Made by a program: the position numbers and the translations under genes. Shown piece by piece: positions 25,743 to 34,175 of a stretch of 64,000 nt of DNA; the first letter of the stretch is position 1, and the number at the start of each line of letters is the position of its first letter. Under the pieces are notes generated by a model. The model did not search any database and was not told the origin of the DNA. It worked only from the letters and a program-made list of their open reading frames with translations. The DNA comes from Marinobacterium stanieri (GTDB taxonomy: Bacteria > Pseudomonadota > Gammaproteobacteria > Pseudomonadales > Balneatricaceae): NCBI RefSeq assembly GCF_900155945.1, contig NZ_FTMN01000002.1:434001-498000 (forward strand). Direction: 5' to 3'.

Positions 25743-26447
25743 ATGAGGTATGACTTGAAACTGGGTAAACGGTTACAACAGATAGCGGCACTTGCCGACG
25801 AATCCTATACCCATATCTGGGATTGCTGTTGTGACCATGGGTACCTGGGACAGGCACTGCTGCATCAGTTGCACCAGCCCCAAATTCATTTCGTCGATAT
25901 CGTTCCGGAGCTGATCAACTCACTGGAGCTTCATCTGCAGCAAAAAGCACCACTTAGCGGCTGGCACACCGCCTGTATGGATACCGGGGAGCTACCGCTG
26001 GATCAAATGCCCGGCAAACACCTGGTCATCATTGCCGGTGTGGGTGGCGATCTGATCCAGGAATTGGTCACCCGGCTGCACCAGCAACGCCCCGATGCAG
26101 ATGTGGACTATCTGCTATGCCCGGTCTACCACCAGTACGCCGTTCGCCAGCAGCTGATTGCTCTGGGCTTTCGCCTGAAGCAGGAAGTACTGGTCAAGGA
26201 CAAGCGCCACTTCTACGAGATCCTGAAGGTGTGCCCCGGCTTACCTCAGAACCGACATTTGCCAGCCGTCAGCCCTACCGGCCAGCGCATCTGGAAAGCG
26301 GACACGGAAATGCAGACTCGTATCGCCCGAGAGTACCTGAGCCGAACACTGGCGCATTATCGCCGCACCAGCCGCGGTAACCACAAGCCGGTCGAGCATA
26401 TTATCGCGGCCTACGCTGATGTCCGGATTGAAACCGCCGAGGGCTAA
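25743..26447 (+). CDS. trmK: tRNA (adenine(22)-N1)-methyltransferase-type enzyme
   Basis: 234 residues. The TrmK/YqfN pattern is clear: LGKRLQQIAALADESYTHIWDCCCDHGYLGQALL as the SAM-binding motif I (usually D-I-G-x-D-H; here DCCCDHG), then HFVDIVPELINSLELHL, LVIIAGVGGDLIQELV and LLCPVYHQYAVRQQLIALGFRLKQE. It methylates A22 in tRNAs in characterised members. The ATG at 25743 gives a short N-terminus; a TTG at 25755 with a GAGGT site five bases before it gives MKLGKRLQ and is equally likely. It overlaps the convergent TetR gene by four bases. Confidence 0.82.
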   Translation: MRYDLKLGKRLQQIAALADESYTHIWDCCCDHGYLGQALLHQLHQPQIHFVDIVPELINSLELHLQQKAPLSGWHTACMDTGELPLDQMPGKHLVIIAGVGGDLIQELVTRLHQQRPDADVDYLLCPVYHQYAVRQQLIALGFRLKQEVLVKDKRHFYEILKVCPGLPQNRHLPAVSPTGQRIWKADTEMQTRIAREYLSRTLAHYRRTSRGNHKPVEHIIAAYADVRIETAEG

Positions 26448-27025
26448 TCTTTCTGGCGAACATGCGCTTGCAGCAATGGCTCTGCAATCGCCCAGGCCTT
26501 GAGAGCAGCGTTTTTATCCCCGGTTACATGCGCCTGCACAATGGCCCCCTCTTTCAGGATTGCCAGCGCATCAACCAGCTGATCCAGCACTCCAGACTCC
26601 ACCCATGCCGACAGGTGCTGTCGCATAAGTGCCTGCACCGCCCGCTTGTGCGCTGAACATTGCTGATGCAATGGATGCTCTGCATCCCCGTATTCAGCAC
26701 TGAGGTTAATGAAGTAGCAGCCATTAAATTGAGGCTGGCCAGCATCTTCACCGTTGAACCAGTCATGTAAAGCATCAAACATCGCTTTCAAAGCGTCTAT
26801 TCCTGCCTGCCCAGTTGCCATTCGCTCACCGAGCCAGTTCAGAAAACGCTGATCACGATAACTGAGCGTCGCCGCCACCAATTCATCCTTGCTGGCAAAG
26901 TGGTTATACAGGGTTTTCTTGGCCACCCCTGACTCAGTCAAAATGCGATTGATCCCCACCGCATGCACACCCTCACGATAGAAAATGTCGAATGCGACCT
27001 GCACCAGATGTTCTCGCTTATCCAT
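26444..27025 (-). CDS. TetR/AcrR-family transcriptional regulator
   Basis: 193 residues. Helix-turn-helix in VQVAFDIFYREGVHAVGINRILTESGVAKKTLYNHFASKDELVAATL. The C-terminal part (LPQFNGCYFINLSAEYGDAEHPLHQQCSAHKRAVQALM-like) is the TetR_C domain of the YcdC/NemR-like group. It is divergent from an HPP-family membrane protein, with twin palindromes between, and so is probably its repressor. Confidence 0.9.
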   Translation of the reverse strand: MDKREHLVQVAFDIFYREGVHAVGINRILTESGVAKKTLYNHFASKDELVAATLSYRDQRFLNWLGERMATGQAGIDALKAMFDALHDWFNGEDAGQPQFNGCYFINLSAEYGDAEHPLHQQCSAHKRAVQALMRQHLSAWVESGVLDQLVDALAILKEGAIVQAHVTGDKNAALKAWAIAEPLLQAHVRQKD

Positions 27026-27065
27026 TCAGACTCCTCTGTCTTGATTGGCCCATGTTGACACCAGG

Positions 27066-27100
27066 AGACAGACCTGTCTACCATGGAGACAAATCTGTCT
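27066..27100. promoter_or_regulatory. Twin palindromic operator between tetR and the HPP gene
   Basis: AGACAGACCTGTCT (27066-27079) and AGACAAATCTGTCT (27087-27100) are near-identical dyads with centres 21 bases apart. They fill the gap between the divergent TetR gene and the HPP-family gene. Confidence 0.75.
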
Positions 27101-27116
27101 ACTTAAGGAAATATTC

Positions 27117-27599
27117 ATGAGCCCCCACCTTTCCCTCCCGATGCAATTGAAAACCGCATTACTGGCCGGACTGGGTGCAAGCCTCTGTATTTCAGGATTG
27201 GGGCTGCTGGGCCATTTGCAGCAAGCCCTCTGGTTGATGGCTCCCTTTGGCGCCACCATGGTGATTCTGTTTGCCCTGCCGGCCAGCCCCTTGGCACAGC
27301 CGCGCAATATCATTGTCGGGCATCTGCTGACGACGGCTTTAGGCCTGCTCATTGCCCAGCTGTGGGGCGTGCATGTCTGGTCAATGGGGCTGGCGGTTGG
27401 CCTGGCAGTCATGTTGATGATGCTCACTCACACCACTCATCCGCCTGCCGGTGCCAATCCGCTGCTGGTGATGTTGGCAGGTGAACACTGGAATTTTCTG
27501 GTGAATCCGGTGGCTGTGGGCGCCATCGCTATTGTCGCCTTTGGCTATGCCTACCACCGCTGGATATCCCGGCAGCCCTATCCTGCTCGCTGGTTTTAA
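27117..27599 (+). CDS. HPP-family integral membrane protein
   Basis: 160 residues, started at the ATG at 27117 behind AAGGA. Four hydrophobic segments surround the family signature HTTHPPAGANPLL. The N-terminal motif LWLMAPFGATMVILFALP and PLAQPRNIIVGHLLTT are also typical. HPP proteins transport small anions in some bacteria and plants (nitrite in known cases); the substrate here is unknown. Divergent TetR regulator and shared operator suggest inducible expression. Confidence 0.85.
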   Translation: MSPHLSLPMQLKTALLAGLGASLCISGLGLLGHLQQALWLMAPFGATMVILFALPASPLAQPRNIIVGHLLTTALGLLIAQLWGVHVWSMGLAVGLAVMLMMLTHTTHPPAGANPLLVMLAGEHWNFLVNPVAVGAIAIVAFGYAYHRWISRQPYPARWF

Positions 27600-27618
27600 A
27601 ATGCCCAGGCAAAACAAC

Positions 27619-27647
27619 TTGACAGCCCCCGGTCATTTCTGTTTATT
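27619..27647 (+). promoter_or_regulatory. Sigma-70 promoter of the threonine dehydratase leader
   Basis: A consensus -35 TTGACA (27619-27624) is followed after 17 bases by TTTATT (27642-27647), inside TTTATTCTATAA. It lies about 40 bases before the leader peptide, so the transcript would contain the whole attenuator. Confidence 0.65.
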
Positions 27648-27686
27648 CTATAACCACTTTTTAGCAAGTCAGTCAGGAGCGCTCAA

Positions 27687-27749
27687 ATGAGCTGCATCAC
27701 CACCAAAATCATGATGATTATTCACACTAACAGAGGTTTGGTGGGATAA
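27687..27749 (+). CDS. Ile/Thr-rich attenuation leader peptide of the threonine dehydratase gene
   Basis: 20-codon frame starting MSCITTKIMMII, with four isoleucine and three threonine codons, behind an AGGAG site eight bases before the ATG. It is followed by a terminator hairpin and then the dehydratase gene. Composition resembles the thr and ilv leader peptides of enterobacteria. The peptide itself need have no function: ribosome speed through the Ile/Thr codons would choose between the two RNA folds. Confidence 0.85.
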   Translation: MSCITTKIMMIIHTNRGLVG

Positions 27750-27801
27750 CCTGTACTTGCAAATACGCATTCAAAAAACCCGCCAAATGGCGGGTTTTTT
27801 T
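27737..27801 (+). promoter_or_regulatory. Transcription attenuator with mutually exclusive antiterminator and terminator
   Basis: Terminator: CCCGCC (27779-27784) pairs with GGCGGG (27789-27794), flanked by an A-run before and seven T after. Antiterminator: TTTGGTGGG (27737-27745), the last codons of the leader, can pair with CCCGCCAAA (27779-27787) over nine bases with one G-U pair, removing the left terminator arm. A ribosome stalled at the Ile codons would leave 27737-27745 free and allow read-through; one reaching the stop codon would cover it and permit termination. Confidence 0.82.
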
Positions 27802-27835
27802 ATGGCTGAAAATAGCTGACATCCATTGAGAGGAT

Positions 27836-28864
27836 ATGACCATGACCGCAGCAGCCGCACTACCCGAGCCCCTGACATTCACTGACCTTCTGCCCGAGGT
27901 TCAGGACATTGAGGCGGCCGCTGCACGTATGGAAGGCATTATTCGCCATACACCGCTGCAGAAAAGTGAATATCTGAGCCGTAAATACAAGGCTGAAATT
28001 CTGCTGAAACGCGAAGACCAGCAACCGGTTCGCTCGTTCAAGATTCGTGGTGCCTACAATCGCATTGCACAGCTGTCCGATCAGGAACGTGCCTGCGGCA
28101 TCGTCTGTGCCAGTGCCGGCAACCATGCTCAGGGCGTAGCCTATTCCTGCCATGCTCTGGGAATCCGAGGCAGGGTATTCATGCCTGCCAACACGCCGGC
28201 CTTGAAAGTGAACAAGGTGCGGGAATTTGGCGGCGACCAGATTGATGTGGTGCTGACAGGCCACACCTTTGATGACGCCTGCGCTGCCGCGAAAGAGTTT
28301 GAACGCACGGAAGGGGCAACGTTCATCCATCCCTTCGATGATTTTGATGTCATTGCCGGTCAGGGCACCCTGGCACTGGAAACACTGGAGGACGCCCCCG
28401 GCGCCATCGATTACCTGTTCGCGCCGGTCGGCGGTGGCGGTCTGGCCAGCGGTGTGGGTACCGTGTTCCATCACCGCAGCCCCGATACCTACCTTGTGGG
28501 TGTAGAGCCCAAGGATGCCGCAGCGCTGAAGCACTCCTTTGCGGCCGGGTACAACCTGACGCTGGCCAGGATCGATCCGTTTATCGACGGTGCCGCCACC
28601 AAGCGAATTGGTGAGCTGGGTTATACCATTTGTCGCCAGGCGCTGCATGAAGTGGTCTCAGTAGACGACAAGGCAACCTGCAGCACACTGATCGATTTGT
28701 ACCAGGAGGAAGCCATCGTGGCAGAGTTGGCCGGCTGCCTGAGCATTGCAGCTTTGGAACAGTACAAGGACGAGATTGCCGGCAAACGGGTGGTGTGCAT
28801 CCTCAGTGGTGGCAACAACGATTTCACCCGTGCCGGTCAGATCATGCAAAAAGCCAATGCCTGA
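27836..28864 (+). CDS. Threonine (or serine) dehydratase, PLP-dependent, without regulatory domain
   Basis: 342 residues. The PLP-binding lysine lies in VRSFKIRGAYNRI. Also visible are the SAGNHAQGVAYSC loop, the GGGGLASG phosphate-binding loop and C-terminal CILSGGNND. Threonine dehydratases convert threonine to 2-oxobutyrate and ammonia. The biosynthetic IlvA of about 510 residues has C-terminal ACT-like domains that bind isoleucine; this protein ends after the catalytic domain, like TdcB. The Ile/Thr leader and attenuator upstream suggest a role in isoleucine supply, with control at transcription instead of feedback inhibition. It ends three bases before the convergent qhpG. Confidence 0.87.
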   Translation: MTMTAAAALPEPLTFTDLLPEVQDIEAAAARMEGIIRHTPLQKSEYLSRKYKAEILLKREDQQPVRSFKIRGAYNRIAQLSDQERACGIVCASAGNHAQGVAYSCHALGIRGRVFMPANTPALKVNKVREFGGDQIDVVLTGHTFDDACAAAKEFERTEGATFIHPFDDFDVIAGQGTLALETLEDAPGAIDYLFAPVGGGGLASGVGTVFHHRSPDTYLVGVEPKDAAALKHSFAAGYNLTLARIDPFIDGAATKRIGELGYTICRQALHEVVSVDDKATCSTLIDLYQEEAIVAELAGCLSIAALEQYKDEIAGKRVVCILSGGNNDFTRAGQIMQKANA

Positions 28865-28867
28865 TAC

Positions 28868-30196
28868 TCAGGCGGACAACCAGCCCTGCTGACGCATCCA
28901 GTTAGCCAACAGAGGACCCTTATCGTTGCCGATGTGATCAGCTAGAACCTCGGCGGCGGCACGCTCAGGTTCTGCCCGTACCGCATCGAGCAAGGGTGCC
29001 AGCGGCAGTCCGTTCAAGTGCCAGATACCCAGTGGCTGGTCCGGTGTGATCACCACATGAGCTTCCGTAATCAGGCCGTTTTCGACCACAGGACGCATAC
29101 CGGTTGTGACCACCTCCGGTGTAACCTCGATATGCAAGGGTTCAGCATCCGGCCACTGGCGCCGCGCTTGCCAGAAAGGCCGATCCGGCCACTGACTCTC
29201 CTGGGCGTAAAAGTCACGCCCGATGCGGGCAAAGCGGTAAAACAGCCCCTCGATACGCGCCTCATGGAACGCCTTGGCCAACTCTGCGCGTTCAGGGTTC
29301 TGGATTAGTGTATTGACCACTGCCGGTGCCTGCAGAGCCGATGACAACGCCTGGAAAATTCCATTCCCCGATAACGGGTCTACCGCCATGGCGGCATCCC
29401 CCACGCGGATCCAGTTATCGCCGGCGCTGCGCTCACAGAGCACCGGGCTGCTGGTGCGCGCATAAATCGACCCGACAGGCTTAGCTCCCGCCATAAAAGG
29501 CGCTGACTGCTCCAGCCGCTCCAGCCGTGCACGACACCAGTCGTCCAGCTCGCGCTTGGGTGGCAAGTTGGCGCTGGCCACATCCAGGGTAAGCTGCAGA
29601 TAACGGCGGCCATCTGCACGCATGGCCATCCAGGCCCAGCCATCCTCGAAACTTTCCACGGCTGTTTTTGGTTCGGCCTCTTCACCTTGCCAATATTGCA
29701 GCAGAGACACGGTCTGCGTGCCTTTTACCCGAGACACACCCGCCGCCGGTGCGGCACGGCCGCGGGCCTCAACCAGAAACGGCGCTCGGAGCTGCAGCTC
29801 TCCACCGTCGGTCAACGCCACATCGGCCGTAAAAGCGCCTTCATGTTCCTGGCAGTTGTGTACTCGGCCCTGAACTACATCAACACCCTGCTCGGCCAGA
29901 TCCTGCAGCAGGCCACGATCAAACGGCTGACGCGGAATCAAACGCTCGGTGTTGGCTGCACTGGTCTCACCATTCCAGGTCACCTGGCGTGGTGACGGCG
30001 CGGCCAATGCCTGCAACGCATGCTTGAAACCGGCCGCCTGCATGCCTTGAACGGCACGGTCAGAACTACCCTCCACCGCATCGAAGGGGCGCGGCTCGCT
30101 GACAACCGACACCGAATACCCCAGACGACGCAGGCCAAGGGCGACCGCACCACCGGCCGGGCCTCCGCCCAGAATCAAAATATCCGTATCAGCCAT
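28868..30196 (-). CDS. qhpG: FAD-dependent monooxygenase for tryptophylquinone formation
   Basis: 442 residues, started at MADTDILILGGGPAGG (30196) behind a GAGGAG site, overlapping the end of qhpE by eight bases; an in-frame ATG at 30241 is less likely. The dinucleotide-binding GGGPAGG motif opens the protein. GDAAMAVDPLSGNGIFQAL is the FAD ribityl/pyrophosphate-binding GD motif of group A flavin monooxygenases. In known systems QhpG hydroxylates the target tryptophan of the crosslinked gamma subunit, the first step of CTQ formation. Only one copy exists here, so it presumably serves both gamma subunits. Confidence 0.92.
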   Translation of the reverse strand: MADTDILILGGGPAGGAVALGLRRLGYSVSVVSEPRPFDAVEGSSDRAVQGMQAAGFKHALQALAAPSPRQVTWNGETSAANTERLIPRQPFDRGLLQDLAEQGVDVVQGRVHNCQEHEGAFTADVALTDGGELQLRAPFLVEARGRAAPAAGVSRVKGTQTVSLLQYWQGEEAEPKTAVESFEDGWAWMAMRADGRRYLQLTLDVASANLPPKRELDDWCRARLERLEQSAPFMAGAKPVGSIYARTSSPVLCERSAGDNWIRVGDAAMAVDPLSGNGIFQALSSALQAPAVVNTLIQNPERAELAKAFHEARIEGLFYRFARIGRDFYAQESQWPDRPFWQARRQWPDAEPLHIEVTPEVVTTGMRPVVENGLITEAHVVITPDQPLGIWHLNGLPLAPLLDAVRAEPERAAAEVLADHIGNDKGPLLANWMRQQGWLSA

Positions 30197-30875
30197 GAGC
30201 CGCTCCTCGTCGTTCCGGTCCTTGATACTGTGATTGCTCAATCAGCCACTGACGCGCCGCGCTAAGGCTTGGGCTCGAGGCCTGCTGCAAATAGCGCAGA
30301 AGGTGTGCACTCAGATGAGCACAGCCCAGGCTCGCCCCCGACAGCCCGCGGGTATTATCCAGCGGCAGCACACAGGCACCAAAGTCGGCGAACTCGGTTT
30401 CAAGATAGGAGATCTCTTCACGCTGGCAACGAGCATCACCGGTCATGCGGAATACACCCGGATAGTGCGCCGGATAAACCGGCTCCCCCCGTGCCGGGCT
30501 GGAAGCACAGATCAACACACCGGCTTTCAGCGCCTGCTCGCAGGCCTCACGCAGGGCCGGACGGTCCTGACGCAAGCCCAGGCTCAGATTGATCACCTGC
30601 ACACCCTGCTCCACCAGCCAGTCGATGGCAGCGGCCACCTGAACAGCGGTCGTGGTTAAACGCGCCTGAAAAACCTGTGCCGAAAACACTTCCGCCTCGG
30701 GGGCCAGAGCCTGAATCACCTCGATCGTGCGGGTGCCATGACCCAGCTGATCCGGCTCCGCCTCAGCCAGCCACAACTGCCCCTCATCCAGTACAAAGGC
30801 CGCACTTTCAACCAGCTGTTGTTGTACGGAGCAGCCCGAATCAACCACCCCGACTTTCAGTGGGCTAGTGGACAT
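30189..30875 (-). CDS. qhpE: Subtilisin-like protease that removes the gamma-subunit leader
   Basis: 228 residues, started at MSTSPLKVGVVDSG (30875), preceded by AGGAGG six bases away. The catalytic triad of the S8 family is visible: Asp12 (VVDSG), His46 (LGHGT) and Ser182 (SGASLG). It has no signal peptide, so it acts in the cytoplasm. Known QhpE cleaves the 28-residue leader of QhpC after crosslinking. The gene overlaps qhpF and qhpG at its two ends, showing tight coupling. Compact size and lack of a prodomain fit the QhpE type. Confidence 0.92.
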   Translation of the reverse strand: MSTSPLKVGVVDSGCSVQQQLVESAAFVLDEGQLWLAEAEPDQLGHGTRTIEVIQALAPEAEVFSAQVFQARLTTTAVQVAAAIDWLVEQGVQVINLSLGLRQDRPALREACEQALKAGVLICASSPARGEPVYPAHYPGVFRMTGDARCQREEISYLETEFADFGACVLPLDNTRGLSGASLGCAHLSAHLLRYLQQASSPSLSAARQWLIEQSQYQGPERRGAAHG

Positions 30876-32592
30876 CGGCCACCTCCTCAATCAGGCTCAG
30901 ATGCGCATTTTGCAGCAGCAAGCGACGGTCGGCGCCGGCAAGCGTTGAGGGTCGATGACTGATCAGAATGCGGGTGCGGCCGGCAAAGAGACGATCCACC
31001 GCTGCGATCACCTGCTGCTCCGTCGCCTCATCAACGGCGGAGGTAGCCTCATCCAGCACCAGCACCGCCGGCTGCTGCAGCAGTGCACGGGCAATAGCGA
31101 TACGCTGTTTCTGACCACCGGACAGCTGCTGACCGCGCTCACCCAGCGGCGTATCCAGACCTTGAGGCAGACGCTGAATCAAATCGTCCAGCTGGGCTTC
31201 CCGTGCCGCCTCACGCACCTCAGCATCACTGGCATTGGGGCAGGCATAGCGCAGGTTGTCAGCCAGGGAGCCACGGAACAGCGTAATATCCTGGGACACC
31301 ACGGCGACACAGCGGCGCAGTTCCGCCAGGCTGAGTTCACGTATATCAACGCCATCCAGCAGGACTTGCCCTTCCTGGGGATCGTAATGCCGCTGCAGCA
31401 GGTCAATCAGCGTTGATTTACCCGCACCTGAAGCACCGGCCAGCGCGATCTTCAAGCCGGCTGGCAGTTCAGCGCTGACATTATCCAGCACCGGACCACG
31501 CCCATCATAAGCAAAGCTGACGTTTTCAATGCGCATCTCGCCACGCACGGGCTGAGGCAGGGATTTGGGCTCGGCTGGTGTTTCGATCTCAACCTCGGCC
31601 AGGCGCAACTCGTTAACACGATCCAGGCTGACGCTCATGCGCTGAATGGCAACATACAAGCCCAACAGACTGTTGACCGGCCCTGTGGCCATGCCCAAAT
31701 ACGTCGAGAAGGCAATCAGCGAGCCCAGCTGCCACTCGCCCTGAATCACCCACCAGCCACCGATCAGAAAGGCAGCGGCACGGGTCATGGACGTCAGCGT
31801 ACCGGGAATGGCATGGGTAAAGAATTCGGTCACCTGCAGCTGCAGGAGTTTATCAAGATAGCTGTCATTCAGCCCGCCGAGGCGGGTACGTTCGCGCCCT
31901 TCTTGACCAGTCGACTGAATGAATTTAACCGCTGGCAGGGTTTCGACCAGAAAGCTGGACAGATCCGCCGAGCGTTCGCGCATCTCACGGGTACGCACTT
32001 CAACCTTGCGTCGCATCCAACGCAGCCAGACGATTTCCAGTGGAATGAGCACCAGCACCAGCAGCGACAACTGCCATGAAAGTGCCACCAACAACACCAG
32101 CGCACCGGCAAGACCGATAATACTGCTGACCGCAGAAAACAGGCTGTCGACGGCAAAACGTTGAATCGCGGCCACGTCGCCATCAATTCGTGACAGCAGG
32201 TCACCAATACGACGCTGGCCAAAGAACGACGGTGAAAGGCGCTGCAGATGCGCATAGAGATCGGTGCGCAGCGCAAACAGAATCCGCCCCGACAGGCGCG
32301 TGTGCAGATAGCGGTTCACCCCGGAGAGTGCAGTGCTGAGAATACCCACGAAGATCATGGCGATCGCCAGCTGCACCAGCACACCATAGTCCTTTGCGAT
32401 CAAGCCATCATCAATCAGCATCTTGGTCAGCCAGGGCTGCAACAGCACGAAGGCGGAGCCGATGAACGATAAGCCCAGCAACCCGGCAATGGCACGGCGC
32501 TGCGGCTTGATGAAGCTGTACAACCAGCGAAACCCCTGCTCCAATCGGCTGCGATCGGGCGCATGGATGGCGCGTACCAGCCAGTTCAGCAT
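30865..32592 (-). CDS. qhpF: ABC-type peptide exporter for QHNDH gamma subunit maturation
   Basis: 575-residue half-transporter with a six-helix membrane domain (AGLLGLSFIGSAFVLLQPWL, RIGDLLSRIDGDVAAIQRF, ...) and an ATPase domain with Walker A ALAGASGAGKSTLIDLL, Q-loop VSQDITLFRG, signature LSGGQKQRIAIARALL, Walker B VLVLDEATSAVD and H-loop ISHRPSTL. In QHNDH systems QhpF is required for production of the active periplasmic enzyme and is thought to export the modified gamma polypeptide, which lacks a signal peptide. It is separated from qhpB by a terminator-like hairpin, so it may be expressed below the structural genes. Confidence 0.92.
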   Translation of the reverse strand: MLNWLVRAIHAPDRSRLEQGFRWLYSFIKPQRRAIAGLLGLSFIGSAFVLLQPWLTKMLIDDGLIAKDYGVLVQLAIAMIFVGILSTALSGVNRYLHTRLSGRILFALRTDLYAHLQRLSPSFFGQRRIGDLLSRIDGDVAAIQRFAVDSLFSAVSSIIGLAGALVLLVALSWQLSLLVLVLIPLEIVWLRWMRRKVEVRTREMRERSADLSSFLVETLPAVKFIQSTGQEGRERTRLGGLNDSYLDKLLQLQVTEFFTHAIPGTLTSMTRAAAFLIGGWWVIQGEWQLGSLIAFSTYLGMATGPVNSLLGLYVAIQRMSVSLDRVNELRLAEVEIETPAEPKSLPQPVRGEMRIENVSFAYDGRGPVLDNVSAELPAGLKIALAGASGAGKSTLIDLLQRHYDPQEGQVLLDGVDIRELSLAELRRCVAVVSQDITLFRGSLADNLRYACPNASDAEVREAAREAQLDDLIQRLPQGLDTPLGERGQQLSGGQKQRIAIARALLQQPAVLVLDEATSAVDEATEQQVIAAVDRLFAGRTRILISHRPSTLAGADRRLLLQNAHLSLIEEVADVH

Positions 32593-32653
32593 CTATCTAT
32601 CCTTATGTATTTCCTGGCAATATCGAGCGGCCTCTGAGCAGCTCCTGCCCAAT

Positions 32654-32687
32654 AAAAACGGGAGGTCCGTTGCCGGCACCTCCCGTT
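32654..32687 (-). terminator. Terminator/attenuator between qhpB copy 2 and qhpF
   Basis: Stem AACGGGAGGT (32657-32666) / ACCTCCCGTT (32678-32687). A-rich bases at 32651-32658 give TTTTTATT on the minus strand. A second inverted repeat, TACCTGA/TCAGGTA, lies around 32692-32719 next to the qhpB stop. The pair should lower transcription from the abundant structural subunits into the maturation genes. Confidence 0.75.
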
Positions 32688-32719
32688 GACTATACCTGAT
32701 TTGCCGAGCGCGTCAGGTA

Positions 32720-33838
32720 TCAGTCCTTGATGGTTGCCACACGCAGGTCAGACGTGGACATGTCACCGGTCAGCTGAATGGAGCCGATCTTGTCCAGCGT
32801 TTCACTGTCATGGACTGAGATATCGCTGCTGGTACCGCCTACGTAGATGGTTTTGCCATCACCCGAGATGTTCAGGTCGTAGTAGGTGTGACCCAGTTCA
32901 TGTACCGCCAGCGTTTCGTTCTTGCTGATATCGTGCTTGGACAGCGTGTTGAAGCTGCCGTACAGGATATTGGAGTCACGCGGGTCGGTAATGAAGTTGA
33001 AGATGATGAATTCGAACGGAATGGTTTCCACACGCTCGGCTTCACCGGTCTCCAGATCCACACGGCTCATGCCCCACCACCATTCGGCGGTTTCGAAGTT
33101 CCACTCTTCAGAGTCAAACTTGGCGGTCACGTACGGCATGATGTACTCGTTGGCCTGCTCACCCTGAGAATGCATGGCGAAAGCATCAGGCGGCAACCAC
33201 AGCGGGCCTTTCTCCCAGTTGGCCAGCTTGCTGACCATGCGGATATCACCGGTTTCCGGGTTGATTGCCTTGAGATCAGCACCACCCAGGATTACTTCAT
33301 TCTGGGCCGTGGTGGCGATCTTGGTGATACGACGATCCACCGGGAAGGTGCGTACAACCTTGGCGTTCATACCATCTTCAATGTTGAATACGGCCAGGCG
33401 CGGCTGCATCACTTCAAAGCGGTCACGGTGCTTCTTGACCGGGTTCTGCACGGTGTACAGTTCGGTACCGTCGGCGCTGACGGTGATCGACTGCATGGAG
33501 ATCACCTGCAGAGTCGGGGAAGACTGCTCGGCCTTGAAGGTCATGTCACAGTTACGAATATCGAAACCGTAAATGTCCTTGGTACCGTTACTCAGCACAT
33601 AGGCGTGGGTATTGTCCGGGGACATGGCGATAGAGCCAGTACCGAACGGGCCAGGGATATCACAGGTACGCGCGATCTCGTTGGTGCTCATGTCGATCAC
33701 GTGCAGCTGATTGGGACGGGTCACCGTCAGCAGGTATTCCTGGTCCGCCATGGCATAGGGTGCCACCGCTGACAGGGCTGCGCCCATCACCAGGGAGCCA
33801 GCCAGGCCGGCTGATTTGAACGTGTTAGTCAGTTTCAT
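32720..33838 (-). CDS. qhpB: Quinohemoprotein amine dehydrogenase beta subunit, copy 2
   Basis: 372 residues, started at MKLTNTFKSAGL (33838) behind AGGAG; the longer open frame to 34108 runs within qhpC. The signal peptide ends at AMA before DQEYLLTVTRPNQLHVIDMSTN. Blade repeats of the beta-propeller are evident (HAYVLSNGTKDIYGFDIRNCD, KTIYVGGTSSDISVHDSETLDKIGSIQLTGD). Compared with copy 1 the blade order is the same but surface loops differ, which fits a different amine preference or acceptor. It follows qhpC by 13 bases. Confidence 0.93.
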   Translation of the reverse strand: MKLTNTFKSAGLAGSLVMGAALSAVAPYAMADQEYLLTVTRPNQLHVIDMSTNEIARTCDIPGPFGTGSIAMSPDNTHAYVLSNGTKDIYGFDIRNCDMTFKAEQSSPTLQVISMQSITVSADGTELYTVQNPVKKHRDRFEVMQPRLAVFNIEDGMNAKVVRTFPVDRRITKIATTAQNEVILGGADLKAINPETGDIRMVSKLANWEKGPLWLPPDAFAMHSQGEQANEYIMPYVTAKFDSEEWNFETAEWWWGMSRVDLETGEAERVETIPFEFIIFNFITDPRDSNILYGSFNTLSKHDISKNETLAVHELGHTYYDLNISGDGKTIYVGGTSSDISVHDSETLDKIGSIQLTGDMSTSDLRVATIKD

Positions 33839-33851
33839 CTGCCAGCTCCTG

Positions 33852-34175
33852 TTACTGCTCATCCTCGAAGATACCATCCAGCTTGCGCCAGTCCTTGTCG
33901 GCTTTCGCCACATCCTTACCCCAGTCCGGGTAAGTGTGCATGGTGTCCGGGACCTGTGCCGGCCACCAGCAGGCGTCGGCACAACCGTACAGGTCAGATT
34001 CCATCGGCTGACACAGTGAGCCCAGACCACCAAAGGGGTCCAGCTCCCAGCCCGGGTCAGTGGTGGCCGTACAGCCCACAACGGTCTGCATGGCAACAAC
34101 GTCTTCAACTTCTTCCGGGCTGACCGCCTTGTTGATCAGCTGCGCTTTCTTGTTCAGAGACTTGAGATGTTTCAT
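33852..34175 (-). CDS. qhpC: Quinohemoprotein amine dehydrogenase gamma subunit (CTQ precursor), copy 2
   Basis: 107 residues. The 28-residue leader ([16 protein letters not shown]...VEDVVA) precedes [16 protein letters not shown]. Counting from residue 29, the crosslink pairs Cys7/Glu16, Cys27/Asp33 and Cys41/Asp49 and the quinone pair Cys37/Trp43 (GCADACWW) all fall at the positions known from crystal structures of this enzyme. The ATG overlaps the qhpD stop (ATGA). It is about 70% identical by eye to copy 1, diverging most in the leader middle and the C-terminal tail. Confidence 0.95.
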   Translation of the reverse strand: MKHLKSLNKKAQLINKAVSPEEVEDVVAMQTVVGCTATTDPGWELDPFGGLGSLCQPMESDLYGCADACWWPAQVPDTMHTYPDWGKDVAKADKDWRKLDGIFEDEQ

